In this document: piece after piece, positions 23,432 to 30,778 of the stretch
Layout: the number at the start of each line of letters is the position of its first letter
Position numbering within the stretch: position 1 is the first letter of the stretch
Origin: Blastococcus sp. HT6-4
GTDB lineage: Bacteria > Actinomycetota > Actinomycetes > Mycobacteriales > Geodermatophilaceae
Direction: 5' to 3'
Assembly (NCBI RefSeq): GCF_039679125.1
Contig: NZ_CP155551.1
Location: forward strand, 3,906,001-3,970,000
Length of the DNA stretch: 64,000 nt
Program-made: the position numbers and the translations under genes
Notes under the pieces: generated by a model
Databases searched by the model: none
The model's input: the letters and a program-made list of their open reading frames with translations, nothing else
Told to the model about the DNA's origin: nothing

Positions 23432-24777
23432 CGCAGGACCACCGGCAGCACCTCGAAGCCACGGAGGGTCTGCAGGTTCCGGCGCACCGGCCGGCCGGCC
23501 ACCCGCAGGCCGGGGAAGCGCTCGCTCAGCGCCTGCAGACCGATGGCGCCCTCGAGCCGGGCCAGCCCCGCACCCAGGCAGTAGTGGATGCCGCCGGAGA
23601 AGGCCAGGTGCTCGCGGGCGTTGGCCCGGGTGATGTCGAAGCGCTGCGGGTCGGGGAAGACCTCGGGGTCCCGGTTGGCCGCGCCCAACAGGAGCGTGAC
23701 CCGGGTGCCGGCGGCGACGGTGCGCCCGCCCAGCTCGACCTCCGCACGGGCCGACCGGCCGGTGAGCTGCACGGGGCTGTCGAGGCGGAGCACCTCCTCC
23801 ACCGCGGCCTCCCAGCCGGCCGGCTCGGCGCGCAGCGCGTCCCACTGCCCACGGTGGGCGTCGAGCAGCACGACGGCGTTGCCGAGCAGGTTGACCGTCG
23901 TCTCGAACCCGGCGCCGAGGAGCAGCAGCACGGTGGCGTGCAGCTCCCGGTCGGTGAGGGCCTCCTCCGGCGGCAGCGTGACCAGCCGGCTGACCAGGTC
24001 CTCGCCGGGGTCCCGCCGCAGCCGCGCGAAGTGGTCGCCGAGGAACTCGTGCATGTCCCGCAGCGCTCGCTCCGCGACGAGGTAGCGGCGCAGCGGCAGG
24101 CCGGGGTCCAGCGTGGCCGCCGCCGCTGCGCCCCAGCGCAGGAAGTCCTCCCGGCGGGCGACGGGGACGCCCAGCAGATCGGCGATCACCAGGACCGGGA
24201 GCTGGGCGGCGTAGGCCTCGACCAGGTCGACGGTCCCGGCCCGGCGCGCCAGGTCGTCCAGCAGGCGCTCGGCGGTGCGCCGGATCGTCGGTTCGAACGC
24301 CGCCGTCGCCCGTGGCGTGAAGGCGCGGCTGACCAGCCGGCGGAAGCGGGTGTGGTCCGGCGGGTCGACGACCAGCATGGACGGCGGCTCGGCGACCCCG
24401 GCCGCCGCCGGGTCGTCGCCGAACCTCAGCGCCCAGCGGATCGTCCGGGGCGCACCCGAACGATCCCAACCGACGCCGAACCGGTCGCTGCGCAGCACCT
24501 GCTGGGCGACGGCGTGCGACGTCGTCACCAGGCCGAGGCTGCTGGCCGACAACGGCCCACGGGCACGGACCTGCTCGTACAGCCCGTAGGGCTGCTCACG
24601 CAGGGCGGGGTCGCGCATCAGGCGGCCGATCGGGTCGCCCCGGCGGGCGCTGCGGGAGAGGTAGACCGCCGGCAGACCGTGCCGGACGGCCCAGCGCGCC
24701 GCTGTCCGGGCGGGCCGGGTCAGCGGCCCCAGCGGACCGGTCACCGGGGCCGGTCGCGTCGCTGGTGTGGCGCTCAT
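23428..24777 (-). CDS. Cytochrome P450
   Basis: 449 residues, soluble bacterial class I size. The I-helix is LLLGAGFETTVNL (acid/alcohol pair E-T), the K-helix E-x-x-R is EEVLRLDSP, and the heme loop is FSGGIHYCLGAGLARLEG with the axial Cys near residue 400. An N-terminal PVTGPLGPLTRPARTAARW segment precedes the fold. It belongs broadly with actinobacterial CYP monooxygenases; the substrate is unknown, and no ferredoxin or reductase gene is adjacent. The start could be GTG 24780 or ATG 24777. It overlaps cysN by 4 bp at the stops. Confidence 0.93.
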   Translation of the reverse strand: MSATPATRPAPVTGPLGPLTRPARTAARWAVRHGLPAVYLSRSARRGDPIGRLMRDPALREQPYGLYEQVRARGPLSASSLGLVTTSHAVAQQVLRSDRFGVGWDRSGAPRTIRWALRFGDDPAAAGVAEPPSMLVVDPPDHTRFRRLVSRAFTPRATAAFEPTIRRTAERLLDDLARRAGTVDLVEAYAAQLPVLVIADLLGVPVARREDFLRWGAAAAATLDPGLPLRRYLVAERALRDMHEFLGDHFARLRRDPGEDLVSRLVTLPPEEALTDRELHATVLLLLGAGFETTVNLLGNAVVLLDAHRGQWDALRAEPAGWEAAVEEVLRLDSPVQLTGRSARAEVELGGRTVAAGTRVTLLLGAANRDPEVFPDPQRFDITRANAREHLAFSGGIHYCLGAGLARLEGAIGLQALSERFPGLRVAGRPVRRNLQTLRGFEVLPVVLR

Positions 24778-24810
24778 CACCGCAGTCTGTCAGCGCCCAC
24801 CCCGACGCGG

Positions 24811-24845
24811 CACCGCCCCCGTCCCGGAGCGGGGCGGGGGCGGTG
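24811..24845 (-). terminator. Terminator after the 54-aa gene
   Basis: CACCGCCCCCG (24811-24821) pairs with CGGGGGCGGTG (24835-24845), with a further CCC/GGG inside. It lies 16 bp beyond the stop of the minus-strand 54-residue gene and upstream of the P450 start, so it separates these transcripts. Confidence 0.7.
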
Positions 24846-24860
24846 CGGAGATGCGGGGTC

Positions 24861-25025
24861 TCAGGCCTGGTCGGTCGGCGCCGGCGCGGCGCCCGGGTCG
24901 CCGTCCCAGTCCTTGCCCGCGACGTCGGCGTTCTCCGAGGCGCTGTCGGTCTGGCCCGCGACGGTCTCGATCATCTCCTCGTCGGAGACGTTCTCACCGG
25001 CAGCATGGGTGTTCGGCTCGCTCAT
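24861..25025 (-). CDS. Small acidic protein (54 aa)
   Basis: A 54-residue frame: MSEPNTHAAGENVSDEEMIE at the start, GKDWDGDPGAAPAPTDQA at the end. It is hydrophilic, strongly acidic and probably disordered, with no Cys. The ATG at 25025 is preceded by GGAAGGGAC, a good ribosome site, and the stop is followed by a terminator. These signals support a real gene despite its length. It lies just downstream of an anti-sigma-type ATPase gene, separated by a 20-nt palindrome. Function unknown. Confidence 0.7.
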   Translation of the reverse strand: MSEPNTHAAGENVSDEEMIETVAGQTDSASENADVAGKDWDGDPGAAPAPTDQA

Positions 25026-25061
25026 CGCGCAGTCCCTTCCTTCGGCTGGCTTCCTCCTCGC

Positions 25062-25081
25062 CGGTCCCCGATCGGGGACCG
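25062..25081. promoter_or_regulatory. 20-nt perfect palindrome
   Basis: CGGTCCCCGATCGGGGACCG: folds to an 8-bp stem with a GATC loop. Located 20 bp after the stop of the ATPase gene and 37 bp before the small acidic gene (both minus strand). It could be a terminator of the first or an operator of the second. Confidence 0.55.
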
Positions 25082-25100
25082 TGGCAAACCAGCCGGTGGG

Positions 25101-25490
25101 TCACAGCCGGGGCGGCCGGAGCTCGAACCAGACCCGCTTGCCGTCGCGGTGGTCCTCGCAGCCCCACCGGTCGGCCAGCGCCTCGACCATGAGCATCCCG
25201 CGGCCGCGCGGCCGGTCGGCGGAGAACTGCTGGACGACCGGGCGGCGGGGCGAGCAGTCGACGACGGCCAGCCGCAGCCAGTCGTCGGAGAGCGTGGCCT
25301 CCAGGGTCAGGCAGTCGCTCCCGCCCACGTGGTCCACGACGTTGGCGACCAGTTCGGTGACCAGCAGCGCCGCTTCGCCGTGGTCCTGCCGGGCCCCCCA
25401 CGCCTGGAGCAGCACACCCACCAGGCGACGGGCCCCCGGCACGCTGGCGGCGACCGGCGGCAGGTCCGTGCTCGCGGTGAGGGTCGACAT
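25101..25490 (-). CDS. Anti-sigma-factor-type serine kinase/ATPase (RsbW-like HATPase)
   Basis: 129 residues forming one GHKL ATPase domain: N box LLVTELVANVVDHVGG, G1-region VVDCSPRRP and G2 DRPRGRGMLMVEALADRWG. The length and WGCEDHRDGKRVWFEL tail are typical of the many stand-alone RsbW/SpoIIAB-like proteins of actinobacteria. Such proteins bind a sigma factor or phosphorylate an anti-anti-sigma factor. The PP2C phosphatase at 646 could counteract such a kinase, but that link is speculative. ATG at 25490; ribosome site weak. Confidence 0.85.
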   Translation of the reverse strand: MSTLTASTDLPPVAASVPGARRLVGVLLQAWGARQDHGEAALLVTELVANVVDHVGGSDCLTLEATLSDDWLRLAVVDCSPRRPVVQQFSADRPRGRGMLMVEALADRWGCEDHRDGKRVWFELRPPRL

Positions 25491-25566
25491 GCTGGTGTCC
25501 GTTTCTGCCGGCGGTGGAAGCGGTGCCCCCGTGCCGCAGCAGCGGCCAGAGCCCTGCACGCGGATA

Positions 25567-25580
25567 AGTTGCGGGCAACT
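25567..25580. promoter_or_regulatory. Palindrome AGTTGC-GG-GCAACT
   Basis: A 6-2-6 perfect inverted repeat in the 203-bp divergent region between the ATPase gene and the HTH gene. Further TTGC/GCAA elements lie at about 25602-25616 and 25628-25633. Possible operator of the adjacent HTH protein. Confidence 0.45.
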
Positions 25581-25693
25581 ATCTACCGACGACGGCACAT
25601 GCGCAACCCCTATTGCACCCCAGGTGTGTTGCGGCGATGCTCGTGCCGGTCGCGCCGTCGCGCGCGGCTGCCCGCCCCGCCCAGGAGAGGACC

Positions 25694-26062
25694 ATGCGCG
25701 CGTCCGACCATTCCGCCGACGACGTGACGCTCCAGGCGCTCGAGCAGCTGATCACCTGTCTCGGCGCGAGCGTCGACGAGCTGCAGCGGGCTCAGGCCCG
25801 GGCCGAGCAGCTCCTGGCCGACCGCCGAGCGGGCCGCCCCTGGCTGGATCTGGTGACCGAGGAGGCCCGCCCCCTGGTCGTGGAGAGCGTCTCGTCGGTG
25901 CTGTCCGCACTCGCCGGCGCAGGACACGACTGGCGCCGGGAGGAGGCGGCGGCGCTGCGACGCGAGGAGGTGAGCATCAACCGGATCGCCGCCCTGTTCG
26001 GCGTCACCCGCCAGCGCATCTCCGCTCTCCTCCGCGAGTCCCGCGACGACCCGACCGCCTGA
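25694..26062 (+). CDS. Small HTH protein of unknown family
   Basis: 122 residues. The N-terminal two thirds is helical (QALEQLITCLGASVDELQRAQ and PLVVESVSSVLSALAG). The C-terminus holds a helix-turn-helix: LRREEVSINRIAALFGVTRQRISALLRES, with a G-V-T-R-Q-R-I recognition helix. It is therefore likely a DNA-binding regulator. It resembles small helix-turn-helix proteins common in this actinobacterial group, but I cannot name a characterised family. ATG at 25694 has AGGAGAGG 4 nt upstream. Palindromic GTTGC elements precede it. It converges on the helicase gene. Confidence 0.75.
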   Translation: MRASDHSADDVTLQALEQLITCLGASVDELQRAQARAEQLLADRRAGRPWLDLVTEEARPLVVESVSSVLSALAGAGHDWRREEAAALRREEVSINRIAALFGVTRQRISALLRESRDDPTA

Positions 26063-26093
26063 CCTCCCCCGGGCGGTCGAGCGCACGACGTGC

Positions 26094-29000
26094 TCAGGGC
26101 AGCAGCGCGTCGATCGCCTTGTAGATGCGCTGCTCCGAGACCGGGCGCGGCGTGCCGACGCCCTGGGCGAACAACCCGACCCGCAGCTCCTCGACCATCC
26201 AGCGGATCCGCGTGACCGGGTCGTCGGGCGCTCCGGTCGGTGGCACCTGCCGCCGAAGCTGCTCGAACTCGGCCGTCACCGCGGCGACCTGCTGCATCCC
26301 CAGCTCGTCCCGGGCGGCGTTGGCCGGGAGCTTCTCCAGCCGACGGGACATGGCCGTGAGGTAGCGCACGACGTCGGGCAGCCGCCTGCGTCCGGTGGCG
26401 GCCACGAAGCCGCGGTGCAGGAGCCCGGTCATCTGCCGGCGCAGGTCGGCGACGGCCGCCTCCGGCACCCGGCGGGCCGGCGCGGCGCCGATCGCCACCG
26501 CCGTCTCCCGCGCCTGCGTGAGCACCGCCTCGACCCGGCCCACGGTGTCGGTGGTCAGGTGGAGCAGCTGCCCCTTCGCCGCCGCCACGAGCGCGTCGAA
26601 GGCCGCCTGATCGTGCGGCGGGCCACCGGCGGCGGCGATCAGCTCGTCGGCGGCGGCGTCCACGCAGTCGGCGACGAGGTCGGGGATCTCCCCGTCGGGG
26701 TTGAACTGCAGGGCCAGCCGGGTGGCCGGCCGGAGCCCCTTGACCACCTGCTTGACCGGCGAACCCGCGACCAGCACCAGCAGCCGCCGCGCCCCGCGCC
26801 AGGACAGCCGGGTGGCCTCGGCCTCGGTCGGCACCACGCGGACGCCGACGGTCGCGCCCTCGTCCACCAGCGCCGGGTACGCGGTCACCACGTGCGATCC
26901 GCGGCGCACCTCCACCGTCCGCGGCAGCGTGCCGACGTCCCAGGTGGTCAGACCGGTGCGTTCCAGCTCGGACGCGGCCCGCGCCAGGCTGGCCCGCGCC
27001 TGGGGGGCGACCTGCGCCTTCAGCGCCGCGAGGTCCTTGCCGGTGGCCAGCGGCCGGTGCTGGTCGTCGAGCACCCGGAACGTGGCGCGCAGGTGGTCGG
27101 GCACCTGGTCCGGCTGCCAGGCGTCGGGCGGGACGACCACGGCCGCCGCCCGCCGGAGCTCCCGCTCCAGGGCTGGCAGCAACGGCTCCCCGGGGTCGAC
27201 GTTCGGCAGCACGGCCCGGACCCGGTCCGGGATCGGGACCAGGGCCCGGCGCAGCTGCTTGGGGAGCGTGCGCAGCAGCGCGGTCACCAGCTCCTCCCGC
27301 AGGCCGGGCACCGTGAAGGCCAGGGACTCCCCGGAGGTCCGCTGCGCGACGCTGTCGAGGACGCCGAGCGGCACGTCGACCGTCACGCCGTCCTCGGCCG
27401 CGCCGGGCGCGAAGGCGTAGGACAGCGGCAGGGTGAGCCCCTGGGTCAGGCGCACCTCGTCGGGGTAGTCGTCGGGGCGGACCTCGGCCGCGACGGCGGC
27501 GTTGGTCAGCATCTCCGGGGTGAAGGTGAGCAGCTCCGGCTGTCGGTGCCGGGCCTGCTTCCACCAGCGGTCGAAGTGCCGGGTGGAGACGACGTCGGCG
27601 GGGATGCGCGCGTCGTAGAGCTCGAACAGCGTCTCGTCGTCGACGGCGATGTCCCGCCGCCGGGCACGCTCCTCCAGCGCCGCCACCTGCTCGATGGCCC
27701 GCTGGTTCTCGGCCCAGAAGCGGTGATGGGTGGTCCACTCCCCCTGCACCAGCGCGTGCCGGATGAACAGCTCCCGGGAGACGACCGGGTCGATCGAGCC
27801 GTACTGCACCCGCCGGCCGACGACGAGCGGCAGCCCGTAGAGCGTGACCCGCTCGGTGGCGACGACGGAGCCGCGCTTGGCGTCCCACCGGGGCTCGGAG
27901 TACTGCCGCTTGACCAGGTGCTCGGCGAGCTTCTCCACGGTCTCGGGATCGATCCGTGCGACGGTGCGGGCGAACAGCCGGCTGGTCTCGACCAGCTCGG
28001 CGGCCACCACCCAGCGCGGCGGTTTCTTCGCGAGCGGGGTACCGGGAGCGATCACGAAGCGGGTGTTCCGGGTGCCCAGGTACTCGCGGCCGGGGCGCTT
28101 GTCCCCCTTCGCCTGCTCGACCTGGAGCCCGACGTGGGAGAGCAGCCCGGCCAGCAGGGCGGCGTGGATGCCCCGCTCGTCCGGCTCGGCGGCCGGCTCG
28201 CCGACCGTCATGCCGAGCCGCCGGGCGGTGCCGCGGAGCTGCCCGTGCAGGTCCTGCCACTCCCGGATGCGCAGGTAGTGCAGGAACTCCCGCTTGACCG
28301 TGCGGCGGAACTGGTTGCCGCTCAACGCGTCGGCCTGCTCGCCGAGGTACCGCCACAGGTTGAGCAGGGCCAGGAAGTCGGAGTTCTCGTCGGCGAACCG
28401 GGCGTGCATCTGGTCCGCGGCCTGCTGGTGCTCGGTCGGCCGCTCGCGCGGGTCCTGGATGGTCAGGCCCGCGGCGATGACGAGGACCTCGTCGAGCACG
28501 CCCCGCTTGTCGGCCTCGACCACCATCCGCGCCATCCGGGGGTCCAGCGGCAGCGCGGCCAGCGCCCGGCCGGTCTCGGTGAGCTTCCCGTGCTCGTCCA
28601 GGGCGTGCAGCTCCTCCAGCAGCGCCAGGCCGTCGGCGACGGCGCGGCGGTCGGGGGGATCCACGAACGGAAAGTCCTCGACGGCGCCCAGGTCCAGGGC
28701 GGCCATCTGGAGCAGCACCGAGGCCAGGTTGGTGCGCAGGATCTCCGGGTCGGTGAACTCCGGCCGGCTGTCGAAGTCGGCCTCGGTGTACAGCCGGATC
28801 GCGATGCCCGGGCCGAGCCGGCCGCACCGGCCGGAGCGCTGGCGGGCCGAGGCCTGGCTCACCGGCTCGATGGGCAGCCGCTGGACCTTGGTCCGATGGC
28901 TGTACCGGGAGATGCGGGCGGTGCCCGGGTCGATCACGTAGCGGATCCCCGGAACCGTCAGTGACGTCTCGGCCACGTTGGTCGAGAGCACGACCCGCCG

Positions 29001-30038
29001 TCCGGCGTGCGGCGCGAAGACCTTGTGCTGGTCGGCGGCCGACAGCCGCGAGTACAGCGGGACGACCTCCGTGCCCGGCATCGCGCGCTCGGCCAGGGCG
29101 TCCTGGGTGTCGCGGATCTCCCGCTCGCCCGCGAGGAAGACCAGGACGTCGCCCGGGCCCTCGGCCACCAGTTCGTCGACGGCGTCGAGGATCGCGCTGA
29201 CCTGGTCGCGGTCGGGGTCGGCGTCCTCGTCGTCGGAGTCCACGACCGGTCGGTAGCGGACCTCGACCGGATAGGTGCGGCCGCTGACCTCGACCACCGG
29301 GGCGCCGGAGAAGTGTGCGGCCACCCGCTCGACGTCGATCGTCGCCGAGGTGATGACCAGCTTGAGGTCGGGCCGCTTCGGCAGCAGCTGGGCCAGGTAG
29401 CCCAGCAGGAAGTCGATGTTGAGGCTCCGCTCGTGGGCCTCGTCGAGGATGATCGTGTCGTACTGGCGGAGCAGCCGGTCGTGCGCGATCTCGGCGAGCA
29501 GCACGCCGTCGGTCATCAGCTTGACCAGCGTCGAGTCCGACACCTGGTCGTTGAACCGCATCTTGTAGCCGACGGCCTCGCCCAGCGGCGTGCCCAGCTC
29601 CTCGGCGATCCGCTCCGCGACGCTCCGGGCGGCGATGCGGCGCGGCTGGGTGTGCCCGATCCGCCCGCGCACGCCCCGCCCGAGCTCGAGGGCGATCTTG
29701 GGCAGCTGGGTCGTCTTGCCCGACCCGGTCTCGCCGGCCACGACGACGACCTGGGCGTCGCGCAGCGCCGCGGCGATGTCGTCCCGTCGCCCGCTGACCG
29801 GCAGGTCCTCGGGATAGCTGATCGCCGGGACGGCGGCGCGGCGGCGCGCGATCCGCTCCTCGGCGGCGGCGACGTCGGCCTCGATCCGCTCCCGCTGCCG
29901 CGCACGGGCCTGCGGGTCGCGCGTCTTCCGCAACCCGTCCAGGCGGCGGCGCAGCCGGTGCTCGTCGGCCAGGGTGAGGTCCGGAAGGCGATCCCGGAGG
30001 TCGTCGCGCGCCCGGACGGCGTCTGGCGGGGCACTCAC
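26094..30038 (-). CDS. hrpA: ATP-dependent RNA helicase HrpA (DEAH box)
   Basis: About 1,314 residues, the normal length for HrpA. After a helical N-terminus, motif I GETGSGKTTQLPK is near residue 100. Then come TQPRRIAARSVAERIAEE, DEAH motif ILDEAHERSLN, SAT motif VITSATID and motif VI QRSGRCGRLGPG. HA2 and OB-fold regions follow, and a long C-terminal DUF3418 domain runs from about residue 700. HrpA unwinds RNA; in other bacteria it is linked to mRNA processing and to rescue of stalled ribosomes. GTG at 30038 was chosen because homologues begin with a similar MSAPPDAVRARDDLR-like helix; a GAGAGG lies 13 nt upstream. Divergent from the marR operon. Confidence 0.93.
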   Translation of the reverse strand: MSAPPDAVRARDDLRDRLPDLTLADEHRLRRRLDGLRKTRDPQARARQRERIEADVAAAEERIARRRAAVPAISYPEDLPVSGRRDDIAAALRDAQVVVVAGETGSGKTTQLPKIALELGRGVRGRIGHTQPRRIAARSVAERIAEELGTPLGEAVGYKMRFNDQVSDSTLVKLMTDGVLLAEIAHDRLLRQYDTIILDEAHERSLNIDFLLGYLAQLLPKRPDLKLVITSATIDVERVAAHFSGAPVVEVSGRTYPVEVRYRPVVDSDDEDADPDRDQVSAILDAVDELVAEGPGDVLVFLAGEREIRDTQDALAERAMPGTEVVPLYSRLSAADQHKVFAPHAGRRVVLSTNVAETSLTVPGIRYVIDPGTARISRYSHRTKVQRLPIEPVSQASARQRSGRCGRLGPGIAIRLYTEADFDSRPEFTDPEILRTNLASVLLQMAALDLGAVEDFPFVDPPDRRAVADGLALLEELHALDEHGKLTETGRALAALPLDPRMARMVVEADKRGVLDEVLVIAAGLTIQDPRERPTEHQQAADQMHARFADENSDFLALLNLWRYLGEQADALSGNQFRRTVKREFLHYLRIREWQDLHGQLRGTARRLGMTVGEPAAEPDERGIHAALLAGLLSHVGLQVEQAKGDKRPGREYLGTRNTRFVIAPGTPLAKKPPRWVVAAELVETSRLFARTVARIDPETVEKLAEHLVKRQYSEPRWDAKRGSVVATERVTLYGLPLVVGRRVQYGSIDPVVSRELFIRHALVQGEWTTHHRFWAENQRAIEQVAALEERARRRDIAVDDETLFELYDARIPADVVSTRHFDRWWKQARHRQPELLTFTPEMLTNAAVAAEVRPDDYPDEVRLTQGLTLPLSYAFAPGAAEDGVTVDVPLGVLDSVAQRTSGESLAFTVPGLREELVTALLRTLPKQLRRALVPIPDRVRAVLPNVDPGEPLLPALERELRRAAAVVVPPDAWQPDQVPDHLRATFRVLDDQHRPLATGKDLAALKAQVAPQARASLARAASELERTGLTTWDVGTLPRTVEVRRGSHVVTAYPALVDEGATVGVRVVPTEAEATRLSWRGARRLLVLVAGSPVKQVVKGLRPATRLALQFNPDGEIPDLVADCVDAAADELIAAAGGPPHDQAAFDALVAAAKGQLLHLTTDTVGRVEAVLTQARETAVAIGAAPARRVPEAAVADLRRQMTGLLHRGFVAATGRRRLPDVVRYLTAMSRRLEKLPANAARDELGMQQVAAVTAEFEQLRRQVPPTGAPDDPVTRIRWMVEELRVGLFAQGVGTPRPVSEQRIYKAIDALLP

Positions 30039-30177
30039 GGGCGGGCTCGCGTTCCTCTCGGGTCGACAGGGGTACCGACGGGTCGCCCCACCGGGGACGA
30101 CCAGGGGCCACCACCCAGGATCGCACTGCCGGGCGGCGACGCGGGCCAGGTGCCTCGAATCACCATCCGTGCACGGT

Positions 30178-30210
30178 GCAACTGGTTGCTTGCACTGCAC
30201 AACGGGTTGT
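30178..30210 (+). promoter_or_regulatory. Paired MarR operator
   Basis: Two 12-nt palindromes of the same design, GCAAC-TG-GTTGC (30178-30189) and ACAAC-GG-GTTGT (30199-30210). Their centres are 21 bp apart, two helical turns, so bound dimers would face the same side. They cover the -35 (TTGCTT, 30186-30191) and abut the -10 (TAGTGT, 30210-30215) of the marR-MFS operon, as expected for autorepression. Confidence 0.7.
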
Positions 30211-30215
30211 AGTGT
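30210..30215 (+). promoter_or_regulatory. -10 box of the marR-MFS operon
   Basis: TAGTGT, 18 bp after a TTGCTT -35 element and about 30 bp upstream of the marR ATG. Confidence 0.55.
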
Positions 30216-30244
30216 GCACCTGTTTCCACCGTCCTTGGAGTCCC

Positions 30245-30778
30245 ATGTCGCCCTCGTCCCCGGACGCGGCCTCCGGCGCCGATCGGCTCGCCGCCGTGGC
30301 TGCGCTCTCGGAGCAGCTCCCCCGGTTCATGCGGGTGGTGCACGCCCTGAAAGCCCAGCTCGCCGGCCCGGACTCGCGGGACCGCGCCGCCCTGGTGCTG
30401 CTCTTCCCACTGGCCCGGCAGGGTCCGCTCCGGCAGAGCGCACTCGCCGAGCTCGTGCACGCCGACCCCTCCACGGTCAGCCGGCACGTCGCCGCCCTCG
30501 TGGACGAGGGCCTGGTCCGCCGGGTGGCCGACGAGACCGACGGCCGCGCCAGCCGCCTGGTCGTCACCGAGGCCGGCCACGCGGCGCTGGACTCGCTGCG
30601 CGCCGAGCGGACGGCCCACCTCGAGCAGGTGACCGCCGACTGGGACCCGACCGACCTCGCCACGCTCACCACCCTCTTCGGGCGACTCGTCGACGACATC
30701 GCGGCCGGCCTGCCCGGAACCGCCGCGGAGCCCGCCCCCACGCGAACGACCACCGACCAGCCGAGAGAGAACCGATGA
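30245..30778 (+). CDS. MarR-family repressor
   Basis: 177 residues. The winged-helix core is visible: LLFPLARQGPLRQSALAELV, VHADPSTVSRHVAALVDEGLVRRVAD (recognition helix), wing ETDGRASRLVVTEAG, then a C-terminal dimerisation helix. ATG at 30245 has TTGGAG 4 nt upstream. It overlaps the next gene, an EmrB/QacA-type efflux pump, by 4 bp (ATGA). It therefore very probably represses its own operon through the paired palindromes upstream and is released by an efflux substrate. The ligand is unknown. Confidence 0.92.
   Translation: MSPSSPDAASGADRLAAVAALSEQLPRFMRVVHALKAQLAGPDSRDRAALVLLFPLARQGPLRQSALAELVHADPSTVSRHVAALVDEGLVRRVADETDGRASRLVVTEAGHAALDSLRAERTAHLEQVTADWDPTDLATLTTLFGRLVDDIAAGLPGTAAEPAPTRTTTDQPRENR

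Noticed and set aside
22021-26124. A very long open frame (about 1,360 codons) on the plus strand across cysN, P450 and regulators
   Set aside because: It runs out of phase through well-recognised genes on both strands. Its Arg/Pro/Gly-rich product has no domain. Long empty frames are common in DNA of this GC content.
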